From the NCBI GenBank assembly GCA_038731975.1, contig JAVYQJ010000008.1, positions 1 through 63,551 of the forward strand: a stretch of DNA of 63,551 nucleotides. Reading direction: 5' to 3'. The notes below the pieces were generated by a model. It saw only the letters and a list, made by a program, of their open reading frames with translations. It ran no database searches and was not told where the DNA came from. The position numbers and the translations under genes are program-made. Numbering within the stretch: position 1 is the first letter of the stretch; every line of letters begins with the position of its first letter. Of this stretch, positions 53,165 to 61,160 are shown piece after piece. This DNA is from Thermofilaceae archaeon. Lineage in GTDB: Archaea; Thermoproteota; Thermoprotei; Thermofilales; Thermofilaceae.

Positions 53165-53449
53165 TTACGGCTGCAACGATGTGGTGCTCCGTCCGCGCAT
53201 CTGTTCGAAAAGCGTGCTCTTCCACGCTTGGACAGTATCGGCTAAAGCCGATCTGTAGATGCTGGTTAACCGCTTCAGGTTTTGACCCCTAACGTGCTTT
53301 TTACAGGCCTTCTTGAACTTCCACGCTTGGACTGTGGGGTACGTGATAAGACGTAGATAGAGGGGGAGGAGCAAGGCGGCTACTCTGGTTATTAGAATTA
53401 TCAACAAAAAGAGAATGTAAATAACGGATGCTATTTTCTTAATCTTCAT
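53165..53449 (-). CDS. small membrane protein with TVQAWK repeat
   Basis: A 94-aa protein. One or two N-terminal membrane segments (IASVIYILFLLIILITRVAALLLPLYL) are followed by a basic cytosolic tail. The string TVQAWK occurs twice (about residues 39-44 and 72-77), matched at DNA level by the repeat TTCCACGCTTGGAC at about 53220 and 53319. I do not know the function. It ends an orphan cluster transcribed leftward from 54783; a Lys-rich start (MKIKK) supports ATG at 53449. Confidence 0.5.
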   Translation of the reverse strand: MKIKKIASVIYILFLLIILITRVAALLLPLYLRLITYPTVQAWKFKKACKKHVRGQNLKRLTSIYRSALADTVQAWKSTLFEQMRGRSTTSLQP

Positions 53450-53458
53450 GCTTAAGCT

Positions 53459-53812
53459 CTACTCCTCCTTCTCCCCTTTTTTCTCGATTACTTCAACCTC
53501 CTTCTTCTGGGGTGCTTCTAGCTTCATCTCGCTGATCAGCTTCGGAATCACGTTGAGTATCTCCATCTTCCTCTTGAGAAACTCCTCCGCGTACCTCGCA
53601 GCGATGTCCTCCTTAATCCCCGCTTCGATAAGACTCTTATAGAACTTAGCGACCTCCTCGCCGAGAACATCCCCTCTTAACCCGCTCATGAAGGTCTCGA
53701 TTAGCTCCTTCAGCGTCGGTACCAGCTCCTTGAAGAACTCTCCCATGACCTTCAGTACCTCTCTCAGCTCCTCTACGTCACGGCCTTCCTCCACTCTTTC
53801 CTCTCCGCTCAT
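53459..53812 (-). CDS. hypothetical helical protein
   Basis: A 117-aa, strongly charged, all-helical protein (VEELREVLKVMGEFFKELVP, then IEAGIKEDIAARYAEEFLKR) with an acidic/basic tail (KKEVEVIEKKGEKEE). No membrane segment and no known domain are visible. ATG at 53812 has an AT-rich AAGTTTAGC about 30 nt upstream. It belongs to the run of orphan genes between 53.1 and 54.8 kb and may form complexes with them. Confidence 0.6.
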   Translation of the reverse strand: MSGEERVEEGRDVEELREVLKVMGEFFKELVPTLKELIETFMSGLRGDVLGEEVAKFYKSLIEAGIKEDIAARYAEEFLKRKMEILNVIPKLISEMKLEAPQKKEVEVIEKKGEKEE

Positions 53813-53878
53813 CAGGGTACACGGTGTTGTTCACGAAGCTAAACTTTAAGCTCGTTGAGTGAGCAGAACCAGCCGGAT

Positions 53879-54346
53879 CTATTCGGGGAGGTCGACCACC
53901 TTCTCTCTCCCCTTCTCGACCACTTTGAGGAGCCCACTCCTACTCATCTGCTTCACTCTCGAGGCCACGATCCTCCTAGAGGCCGTCCCCCTGTACTTCC
54001 TCACTTCTCCTGTCAAGGCGGTGATGCTCATCGGGCCTTTAAGCGCGATGATCTCCAGGATCGCCCTTGAGATCTCGTCGCCGGCTTTCAAGAGGAGCGG
54101 TTGAAGCTTGGCAAGCCTGCTTGCCGCCCACGCCAAGTCTACAGCAGCACCACCAGCTTTCACGAGCTTCAACGCTAGCGCTAGGGTGCGGGCTGCGAGA
54201 GAATCGCTGCCTGGCTGCTGGGGCTTTGAGACGATTTCCTCGAGCTGGTTCAACCTACTCTCGATCCTCTCCAGCCTTTCGAGTACCCTCTTCAGCAGCT
54301 CCTCTACTTTCTCATCCTTCTGGCTCTCCACTCCGTTTAAACTCAT
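53879..54346 (-). CDS. coiled-coil and winged-helix protein
   Basis: A 155-aa protein. Residues about 10-40 form a coiled coil (KVEELLKRVLERLERIESRL). A middle helical part (LALALKLVKAGGAAVDLAWA) precedes a winged helix (ISRAILEIIALKGPMSITAL, ASRRIVASRVKQMSRSGLL). It could be a DNA-binding regulator that oligomerises through the coil. ATG at 54346 overlaps the upstream stop (ATGA), so it is co-translated with the 145-aa gene. Confidence 0.6.
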   Translation of the reverse strand: MSLNGVESQKDEKVEELLKRVLERLERIESRLNQLEEIVSKPQQPGSDSLAARTLALALKLVKAGGAAVDLAWAASRLAKLQPLLLKAGDEISRAILEIIALKGPMSITALTGEVRKYRGTASRRIVASRVKQMSRSGLLKVVEKGREKVVDLPE

Positions 54347-54783
54347 CAGGCTCGCGCTTGCAGCTCGTTTACGAGCGCGTCGATATCCCGCTTCAATCCC
54401 CTAACGGCTTCGGCGAAGCGCGGCGCCTCCTCAGCGCTCTTCAATACGGATTCGTCAACCTGCATGAAGGAGGAGGCCATGCGGATCTTGCTGGGGATTG
54501 TGAGGAGGTAGTCGGCGTAGCGCTCCAGGTGGCTGGAGAGCTTGCTGCAGTCGCTGGCGAGCTCTCTCGCGGCTTCACCTGTGGGTAGCGAAGGCGCTTG
54601 CAGCTTCCCTATGACCTTGTCCAGCAGTTTGAGCCAGTCATCGTACCCCATGCCCGTCCCGCCCGCGAAATCCTGCTCAGCGAAGCTCCTGGCGAAAAAG
54701 GGTAGGCCGTTGACGAACGTCTTTGAAGCGATTATCGCCTCCTTGACGGCCAGCAACCGTTCTACAATGCTCCCAACTTCCAC
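54346..54783 (-). CDS. hypothetical helical protein, operon with winged-helix gene
   Basis: A 145-aa mainly helical protein (VERLLAVKEAIIASKTFVNG, WLKLLDKVIGKLQAPSLP, FAEAVRGLKRDIDALVNELQ). No known family is recognised. GTG at 54783 has the TATA-like ATTTTAACC 20-29 nt upstream, giving a leaderless operon mRNA that continues into the winged-helix gene through an ATGA overlap. Confidence 0.6.
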   Translation of the reverse strand: MEVGSIVERLLAVKEAIIASKTFVNGLPFFARSFAEQDFAGGTGMGYDDWLKLLDKVIGKLQAPSLPTGEAARELASDCSKLSSHLERYADYLLTIPSKIRMASSFMQVDESVLKSAEEAPRFAEAVRGLKRDIDALVNELQARA

Positions 54784-54862
54784 AAGCCCCGTTAGGGAGC
54801 CGGTTAAAATCGGTACCGGTCTCGGGCGGCAGCCTTAAGTGAGGATACCGGCACTGTAAAAC

Positions 54863-56356
54863 GTGCGTGCGCTCAAGCTTCTAGTTGATGAGGCCCGGCT
54901 CCGCAGCCGCAGTGACGTGAGCGGCTTGAAGAAGGCTCTCGGAGACCGCTTCTTCTTCATCGGTTTAGCGAGCTTGATCTGGTTCCTGCTGAGGACTGGG
55001 ACCAAGCCCAGCAGGATCGCCTACCCGTGCCAGAGAGCGGCTCTGGCGAACGCCAGCTTGTGGCTCGCTCTGTACGTCCTCCCCCTAGCCGGCCTGATCA
55101 AGCCGAGCAGGCGCCTTCTGGCCCTCTCGCTCGCCGCGCTGGCTGTTGCGGCCGTCGCCGTCTACTTCATGCTCCCCAGGCGTGCGCCGAGCGAGGAGAT
55201 ACAGCTGGAGGTCAGGGAGCGCGTGGCCACTCTCGAGCCGAGCTCGAAGATCTTCGTTGTGACGAACGCGCGCGGCCGCTACCAGGACGTCGTGACGCTG
55301 GTGAGGCTCATGGGGGAGCACGGGTTGAAGTTCTACAAGTCGGAGAAGGTCACGGATGTTTCGGGGCCGGACGGCTTGATAGCCAGGGACGACGTGATCA
55401 TAATCAAGGTGAACAGCCAGTGGGACCAGCGCGGCGGGACGAACACAGACCTGGTGAAGGCCCTGATACAGGTCATCCTCGAGCACCCCGACGGCTTCGA
55501 GGGGGAGATCGTGATCGCCGACAACGGGCAAGCCCAGTACGGCAGCCGGGGGACCGGGGGCAGCTTGAACTGGGAGAGGAACAACGCCGAGGATACGACG
55601 CAGTCGATGGAGAAGGTGGCCCAGTACTTCGCCGAGCGGGGCTACAGGGTTTCAACCTACCTGTGGGATACGATCACCCTGAAGAGGGTGCGGGAGTACA
55701 GCGAGGGTGACATGGAGGACGGCTACATCGTCTACGACAGCCCGGATCCGGACACAGGTGTCATCGTATCGTACCCGAAGTTCAGGACGAAGTTCGGCAC
55801 ATACATCAGCTTCAAGCTCGGCGTCTGGGATCCCGATTCGAGAACCTACGACAGCGCGAGGCTCAAGGTGATCAACGTCCCCGTCCTCAAGTCCCACTCG
55901 ATCTACGGTGTGACAGCCTGCGTGAAGCACTACATGGGTGTGGTGAGCGACCGCTTGACGAACCACAACCCGCACAACAGCGTGGGCCGCGGGGGGATGG
56001 GTACCGTAATGGTGGAGACGAGGATGCCGGTCCTGAACATAATAGACGCGATCTGGATCAACCCGCACCCGCGCATGGGTCCAGCCACCCCCTACGGGGT
56101 TGCGGTGCGCACGAACATAATCGCAGCGAGCGTCGACCCTGTGGCCCTCGACTACTGGGCTGCAAAGTACATCCTGATGCGCGCCGCGGCTGAGCTAGGC
56201 TACAAGGATCTCTCATCGATGGATCCGGACAACACGCTCTCGGGCTCCTTCGGGCACTGGCTCCGCCTCTCGATGAACCAGCTGGTGAAGGCTGGCTACT
56301 TCTCGACGGTCGACGAGGCTAGGATGAGCGTGTACGTGAGAACCTCGGGGGGTTAA
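54863..56356 (+). CDS. membrane-anchored DUF362 family protein
   Basis: A 497-aa protein with two N-terminal hydrophobic regions (FFFIGLASLIWFLLRTG and the span about 66-101) and then a DUF362 domain from about residue 120. Family strings are IIIKVNSQWDQRGGTNTDLVKALIQVI, VINVPVLKSHSIYGVTACVKHYMGVVSD and IIAASVDPVALDYWAAKYIL. It is much longer than the cytosolic DUF362 protein at 39.1 kb and would face outward or sit at the membrane. GTG at 54863 has CTTAAGTG 22-29 nt upstream. It is divergent from the orphan helical operon. Confidence 0.75.
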   Translation: MRALKLLVDEARLRSRSDVSGLKKALGDRFFFIGLASLIWFLLRTGTKPSRIAYPCQRAALANASLWLALYVLPLAGLIKPSRRLLALSLAALAVAAVAVYFMLPRRAPSEEIQLEVRERVATLEPSSKIFVVTNARGRYQDVVTLVRLMGEHGLKFYKSEKVTDVSGPDGLIARDDVIIIKVNSQWDQRGGTNTDLVKALIQVILEHPDGFEGEIVIADNGQAQYGSRGTGGSLNWERNNAEDTTQSMEKVAQYFAERGYRVSTYLWDTITLKRVREYSEGDMEDGYIVYDSPDPDTGVIVSYPKFRTKFGTYISFKLGVWDPDSRTYDSARLKVINVPVLKSHSIYGVTACVKHYMGVVSDRLTNHNPHNSVGRGGMGTVMVETRMPVLNIIDAIWINPHPRMGPATPYGVAVRTNIIAASVDPVALDYWAAKYILMRAAAELGYKDLSSMDPDNTLSGSFGHWLRLSMNQLVKAGYFSTVDEARMSVYVRTSGG

Positions 56357-56365
56357 AGAAGGCAG

Positions 56366-56566
56366 CTACTGGAGCCCGTCCTTCGAGAGATCGTTCGGCA
56401 GCAGTTCAGCAACCCCGTTTCTCTCCGCCCTTTCTTGCAGCCTTCTAATCAGGAGACGGTAGTGCTCCTTGCAGACGGCCATCCTCTTGCTGTCCAGCTC
56501 GATTATGAAGACCGCAGGTTCACCGCAGTTCTTGTAGCCGCAGACGTCAGCCCTAGATCTCGACAC
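56366..56566 (-). CDS. small zinc-finger-like protein
   Basis: A 66-aa protein with VCGYKNCGEPAVFIIEL, then AVCKEHYRLLIRRLQERAER: C-x4-C, followed about 20 residues later by C-x2-H, a compact treble-clef-like zinc site. GTG at 56566 has GCTTAAAG 23-31 nt upstream. Such small archaeal zinc proteins are widespread and mostly uncharacterised; nucleic-acid binding is possible. Confidence 0.65.
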   Translation of the reverse strand: MSRSRADVCGYKNCGEPAVFIIELDSKRMAVCKEHYRLLIRRLQERAERNGVAELLPNDLSKDGLQ

Positions 56567-56590
56567 GCGCGAGACGTGGAGTAACGGTCT

Positions 56591-58723
56591 TTAAGCTTCA
56601 CGCCCCCCCGAAAGCCTCCGCGCGAGCTCAACGACGCGCCTCCTGAAGGCCAGGTAGGCCTCGGTGAACTCGTTCAGCGTTTTCGCGCAAGGCCCGTAGC
56701 TCGGCCATTCGTGGGGCCGCACCCCCCTCGATCCGTAGTGGCCGTCGATCCCCGCCTCCTTCAGCAGATCGTTGACCTCCGGCGAAGCCTCGTAGGCCTT
56801 CACGAAATCCTCGATCGCCATCAGCTTGCTGAGGAGGCTCCCGTCGTTGGGCCGCTCAATCGTGTCGCGCAGGGACTCCACGCCCTCGAGGCTGCACTGC
56901 TGGATTACGCTCAGCTGCTGGTCGGGGAACTCGGTGTTTGTCACGTTCCTCGAGGAGAGGGTGAGGAGAGTGTCGAGGGGCTTCCGCTTCGAGGCTGGGA
57001 GCAGGTCGATCCTGTCGAGGACCAGCTCGGCCTGCTCTCTCGTCACCCCCACCCTCCTAACCAGGTACTCGATCCACCTCTCCCTGTTGACCGGCGAGAA
57101 CAGTATCTCGTAGACGCGCCTCGCCACGAACGTGCCTGCCATCCTGATCGCCTCCTCCAGCTCCGAAACAGCCCGCTCCGCCTCCTCCCACGGGATAGCC
57201 CCCATCGCGGCGAGAGCGTCGATGAAGGGCTTGCGGCGCATGTCCCTTCCGAGGACCCGGACGCTGCAGAGGAACTCCACCGCGCTCCTCAACCCCCCGC
57301 TCCTCGCCTTGCGCCACTCATCCCAGCTCACACCCAGCTCTACGGCCAGCCTGTCAAGGTGCTCCCAAGCACCCTCCCTCCCCTCGGCGAACCTCAGTAG
57401 CAGGCTGGAGGCCGCGACCTCCCTGAGGTGGTCCTCCAGCCTCCCGCCCATGTTCGTGTCGTAGGTCTGGGTGGGGATGATGCCCTTCTTGAGGGCCCTG
57501 GCCATCCCCCTCATGGCTGCGACCCCCAGCAGCACCTCCTGGCTGACGGTGTAGCTGAGGGTGATGTTCTGACCGACGCCCATCTCGTTGATGCGCTCCA
57601 CGATCTCGAGGGAGGCCGGGAAGGCCGCTGCCACCTTGATCACGACGTTCGGCCTCCCCTTCTCAGGCACCCGGTACCCCCACCAGAGGTACTCGTCGTA
57701 GACGGCCAGGTCCTGCTCCAGCCGTTCCACGAACAACTGCACGGCCTTTACGCTCTTCTCCACGTCGTGCGCGATCAGCGGGTTCAGCTGGTAGCTGACC
57801 AACCCGTCGTGGTAGCCGGAGAGGATGAAGGGGACGCGGAACACCTGGAAGTTCTCGAGCAGCGCGAAGCGGGTCGCCTCCATGGTCAAGTCGTCGGCGT
57901 GCGCCTCGGGGTCCTTGAACCACTCGGGGTGCTCCACGGCGATAGTCCTCCTAGCGTGCTCCTCGAAGCTCTCCCACAGCTCGGGATCATCGTCGTACGC
58001 TCTCGCCGCGAGCACGGGGTTCGTGGAGACCTGGACGAAGCCGAGGTGCCTGAGCCACCGCAGCCCAAGCGCGTAGTCGTTGCCGAACTTGCACAACCCC
58101 TTCTCGTAAGCCACGCGGTAGAAGTTCCGGGTCAAGACCTCCCTCAGCGCGGCCAGGTAGCTGGACGTCAGGCGCTGCCGGTCTAGGGAGCTCCGGATCC
58201 TCCCAGCCATCCAGGCGACCATGCTCCTCCCCCTATTCACCCTCTCAGCCCTCCGCAGCTCCTTCTCGATGACAGCCTCCAGCACCGCGGGCCCTCCCAG
58301 CTCCCCCGTCTCACAGCGCTCCCAGCTCTCGAGCGCGCTAGCGATCGCGCTCAAAGCCCTTTCGGCGGCGCTCTCGCTGATCCTAGCCCACCTTCTCTCC
58401 ACCCCGATCAGGTTCGCGGCCATGTTTAGGAGGAGCTCGTAGGCGCGCGCTCTCCTAACGATCCTCCGCTCCACCTCACTGCTGCAGGCCCCCTCAAGGG
58501 GCTCGCTCCGAACCATGAGGTCGATCCTCCTCACCAGGGCGGAGATCGTTGCGTCAAGGATCTCCGAAGCATCCGGGTGGAGCACGTGGTCGGCGGCAAG
58601 CTGCGGATGCCCCGCGAGTGCCGTCTTGAGCATGTGGTCGGCGTGGTCGACCGCGCTGACGGGTAGCTTTAGGGGCTCGGGCTTCGCACGCTTAACAATC
58701 TCGAGGACCGCGTGCGGCTGCAC
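56591..58723 (-). CDS. transaldolase-like protein with large N- and C-terminal extensions
   Basis: A 710-aa protein. The middle (about 220-440) resembles a transaldolase barrel. LRHLGFVQVSTNPVLAARAYDDDP matches the TNPSLI strand, and VVIKVAAAFPASLEIVERINEMGVGQNITLSYTVSQ places Lys363 at the Schiff-base position with the downstream N-x-T-L strand. Classical transaldolases are 210-390 aa; here about 200 N-terminal helical residues and 270 C-terminal residues are added. It may handle an unusual sugar phosphate or have lost the standard reaction. GTG at 58723 has GATTTATAC 26-34 nt upstream. The neighbouring upstream genes encode an aldolase and an isomerase. Confidence 0.7.
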   Translation of the reverse strand: MQPHAVLEIVKRAKPEPLKLPVSAVDHADHMLKTALAGHPQLAADHVLHPDASEILDATISALVRRIDLMVRSEPLEGACSSEVERRIVRRARAYELLLNMAANLIGVERRWARISESAAERALSAIASALESWERCETGELGGPAVLEAVIEKELRRAERVNRGRSMVAWMAGRIRSSLDRQRLTSSYLAALREVLTRNFYRVAYEKGLCKFGNDYALGLRWLRHLGFVQVSTNPVLAARAYDDDPELWESFEEHARRTIAVEHPEWFKDPEAHADDLTMEATRFALLENFQVFRVPFILSGYHDGLVSYQLNPLIAHDVEKSVKAVQLFVERLEQDLAVYDEYLWWGYRVPEKGRPNVVIKVAAAFPASLEIVERINEMGVGQNITLSYTVSQEVLLGVAAMRGMARALKKGIIPTQTYDTNMGGRLEDHLREVAASSLLLRFAEGREGAWEHLDRLAVELGVSWDEWRKARSGGLRSAVEFLCSVRVLGRDMRRKPFIDALAAMGAIPWEEAERAVSELEEAIRMAGTFVARRVYEILFSPVNRERWIEYLVRRVGVTREQAELVLDRIDLLPASKRKPLDTLLTLSSRNVTNTEFPDQQLSVIQQCSLEGVESLRDTIERPNDGSLLSKLMAIEDFVKAYEASPEVNDLLKEAGIDGHYGSRGVRPHEWPSYGPCAKTLNEFTEAYLAFRRRVVELARRLSGGREA

Positions 58724-58772
58724 GCGGCCCTGGAAACAGTAGAGAGTATAAATCGGTATCGGGAGCCCCGCC

Positions 58773-59594
58773 CTACAGCCCGACCCTAGCCAGCGCCTCG
58801 TCCGCGCTGAGCTCCCCGTGCACTACGGCCGCCAGGGCTCTGATGGCCTTCGCAGGCTCAGGGTGCTGCCAGGCGTTACGGCCGATCACCGCCCCCATCG
58901 CCCCGGCCCTCACCGCCTCCTCGATCTGCCTGAGGAACGAGCGGAAGTCGTGCGCTGCCGGCCCGCCGAGGACGAGGATGGGTATGGGGCAGCCCTTGAC
59001 GACCCTCTCGAATGAAACGGGGTCTCCCGTGTAGTAGGTCTTTATCGCGTCAGCACCCAGCTCCCAACCGACTCTCGCTGCGAGCGCCACGGACTCCGGC
59101 TTCAGCGCTCCACCGCTGCCCGCCACGTGGCGGCCGATGACCTCCGCCGGCAGCATCTCAGCGATAAGGGGGATACCGAGCTCCCTGCACTCCCGCGCCA
59201 CGGCGGCCAGCTTCGCCAGCTGCTCGCTCTCGCTCGGCGTACCCACGTAGCCGAACGCTACAACCGCGTCCGCGCCCACGCTCACCGCCTCCCTGACGGA
59301 GTAGACGATCGTGTCCCTGGTGGGGTCGGGCCCCGCAGCCGTGGAGCCTCCATCAACTCGAGCGGCCACAAGCAGGTCGCCCAGCTCTCCGCAGACCCTC
59401 TCGATGACCGGCGGCGTGGCAAGGATCGCGTCAGCGCCTCCCTCCCTCGCGGCCCTAACCACCTTTAAAGGGTCCTCAAGGCCCGGCAGAGGGCCGAACT
59501 TCAACCCGTGGTCAATCGCGATGATTAGAGCCCTACCCCTTCTGAAGAGCCTGCTCAACCTGATGCTCTTCCCAGCCGACACCCTCAGGCCCAC
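58773..59594 (-). CDS. DhnA/LsrF-type class I aldolase
   Basis: A 273-aa TIM-barrel aldolase of the archaeal FBA/DeoC/LsrF superfamily. IIAIDHGLKFGPLPG opens the barrel. Lys185 in GADAIKTYYTGDP is the Schiff-base lysine, and ILVLGGPAAHDFRSFLRQIEEAVRAGAMGAVIGRNAWQ binds the phosphate. It could be fructose-1,6-bisphosphate aldolase or act on another ketose phosphate such as 2-amino-3,7-dideoxyheptulosonate or sulfofructose derivatives. GTG at 59594 lies 9 nt after the isomerase stop, so the two are co-transcribed. The transaldolase-like gene follows 49 nt later with its own TATA-like box. Confidence 0.85.
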   Translation of the reverse strand: MGLRVSAGKSIRLSRLFRRGRALIIAIDHGLKFGPLPGLEDPLKVVRAAREGGADAILATPPVIERVCGELGDLLVAARVDGGSTAAGPDPTRDTIVYSVREAVSVGADAVVAFGYVGTPSESEQLAKLAAVARECRELGIPLIAEMLPAEVIGRHVAGSGGALKPESVALAARVGWELGADAIKTYYTGDPVSFERVVKGCPIPILVLGGPAAHDFRSFLRQIEEAVRAGAMGAVIGRNAWQHPEPAKAIRALAAVVHGELSADEALARVGL

Positions 59595-59602
59595 CTCTCG
59601 TT

Positions 59603-60400
59603 CTAGGCTTCGGAGATCAGCCTGCGGAGCAGCTGTACGGCCTTCTCCAGGTTTGCCGTCCTAGGCTCCGGGACGTGGCACTCGAGAGCCATGTAGTAGG
59701 CGTACCCGACCTCCTTCAGCGCTCTGAAGGGGCGGAGAAAGTCGGTATGTCCGAAGCCTGGAAGCCAGCGGTTGCTATCGGCTAGGTGGATGTGCTTCAA
59801 GTGCTTCGCAGCCATCCTGAGCGAGGCCGCAACGTCGGCTTCCTCGATGTTCATGTGGAAGAAGTCGGCCATCATTGCGACGCCCGGCGAGCCCACCGCC
59901 TCGATGATCTCGACGGCTTGCTCCAAGCGGTTCAGGAAGTGGGTCTCATACCTGTTTAACGGCTCGAGCAGCACGTACGACCCCACCTCCTCGGCGTACT
60001 TGCCCAGCTCCTTGAGCTCTGCGACGAGAAGCTCCCTCTCCAAGTGCCAAAAGCTCGGGTAGAGGGGCCTTAGGTCGGGTAGCTTCGGGCCACCGAAGGT
60101 GGGGACGACGATGACGCCCACCGCGCCTAGCTCGGCTGCCGCCCGCAGGCGCACCTTGATGTCCTCCACAGCCCTCCTCCTCTCCTCCCAGCTCGCCCCC
60201 AGCAGGTCGCCGCCGTAGCCGCTGCAGATCGTTGAAGCCTTGACCCTCACCGTTGATAGGGCCTGCTTGAGCTCGGGCAGGCGCCTCTCGATGTCGTGGC
60301 CCCAGAACTCGACACCGTCGAATCCCAAGCGCTCGGCTGCAGCCAGCTTTTCGGCCAGCGATTCGCCGGGGAGCAGGTTCTCCTGAACTGAGAGCTTCAC
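59603..60400 (-). CDS. sugar phosphate isomerase/epimerase (TIM barrel)
   Basis: A 265-aa xylose-isomerase-like TIM-barrel protein. Metal ligands are Glu in YVLLEPLNRYETH, Asp in MMADFFHMNIEE, His in LKHIHLADSNR and Glu in MALECHVPE. The pattern is near D-tagatose/D-psicose 3-epimerases and hydroxypyruvate isomerase relatives. GTG at 60400 (KLSVQENLLPG) is chosen because ATTTTTACC lies at 60421-60429; the longer frame extends across that box. It heads the isomerase-aldolase operon. Confidence 0.8.
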   Translation of the reverse strand: MKLSVQENLLPGESLAEKLAAAERLGFDGVEFWGHDIERRLPELKQALSTVRVKASTICSGYGGDLLGASWEERRRAVEDIKVRLRAAAELGAVGVIVVPTFGGPKLPDLRPLYPSFWHLERELLVAELKELGKYAEEVGSYVLLEPLNRYETHFLNRLEQAVEIIEAVGSPGVAMMADFFHMNIEEADVAASLRMAAKHLKHIHLADSNRWLPGFGHTDFLRPFRALKEVGYAYYMALECHVPEPRTANLEKAVQLLRRLISEA

Positions 60401-60478
60401 GCGCTGGGAGGGCTGCGGAGGTAAAAATGCATTGCCGGGATCCGCTAGCGTCAAATACACCTCCGCCAGTGGTGCGCC

Positions 60479-60811
60479 GTGAGCGCCCCCCTCGCTAGGC
60501 TGAAGCGGAAGACGAGCGTTGAGAACCTGTGGCTCTACGTGCTAGCGGAGTTATGCAGGGGCGATGTATACCCCTACGAGCTCGTCAAGGCGATCGAGAG
60601 GGACTTCGGCTTCAGGCCGGGCAAGGTGCTCCCCTACGTGGTCCTCAGCAAGCTCGAGGATGAGGGGTTTGTTGAAAGCTACCAGGTGGAGAGGAGGAAG
60701 TACTACAGGGCGACGGAGGAGGGGAGGAAGCTTCTCATTGAGGGCGTCAACTACCTGAGGTCTCTAGCGGACAAGCTCATGGACGTGGCGGGCCTCGACC
60801 GAAGCCAGTGA
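60479..60811 (+). CDS. PadR-family transcriptional regulator
   Basis: A 110-aa winged-helix protein: VENLWLYVLAELCRGDVYPY, ELVKAIERDFGFRPGKVLPYVVLSKLEDEGFVESYQVERRKYYRAT, then a C-terminal dimer helix. GTG at 60479 is the first start. It is divergent from the isomerase-aldolase operon (78 nt apart) and could control it, and it overlaps the convergent 4-TM gene by 35 nt. Confidence 0.82.
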   Translation: MSAPLARLKRKTSVENLWLYVLAELCRGDVYPYELVKAIERDFGFRPGKVLPYVVLSKLEDEGFVESYQVERRKYYRATEEGRKLLIEGVNYLRSLADKLMDVAGLDRSQ

Positions 60812-61160
60812 ACCCGGCTGCCGAGAGCTCTGCGTAGACGATGAGCGCGCAGAACGCGAGCGTGAGGGCGAGAAGGGTGAACTCCAGGGTTAGCCTCGCT
60901 TTATGCGATTTGACGCGCTTGAAGGCTAGCACGACGAGGCCGGGGTAGCCGTGGAGCACGGTGAGGGCGACGGCCGCGATCCTGAGGATGGGTGAGGTGT
61001 GTATTCGTGCCCAGAAGGCGTAGGTGAAGCCGAACTGCTGGAGCGCTCTCGAAATCATGCCGTAGCCGGAGAGGAGGTAGAGGAGCATGACTACAGCTAA
61101 CGGCACCGACGTTGCGTCGACGAGCCTGATGTAGAACCTGACCCTCCGCGCGCTATCCAC
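60777..61160 (-). CDS. four-TM membrane protein, possible b-type cytochrome partner
   Basis: A 127-aa protein with four hydrophobic segments. His54 (RIHTSPILR) and His70 (LTVLHGYPG) lie in or next to adjacent helices, and a third His (KSHKAR) follows in a basic loop. Such a layout could bind haem between helices, as in small membrane anchors of reductases. GTG at 61160 overlaps the end of the SagB-like gene by 8 nt, so the two proteins are made together. The haem assignment is inference. Confidence 0.6.
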   Translation of the reverse strand: MDSARRVRFYIRLVDATSVPLAVVMLLYLLSGYGMISRALQQFGFTYAFWARIHTSPILRIAAVALTVLHGYPGLVVLAFKRVKSHKARLTLEFTLLALTLAFCALIVYAELSAAGFTGFGRGPPRP

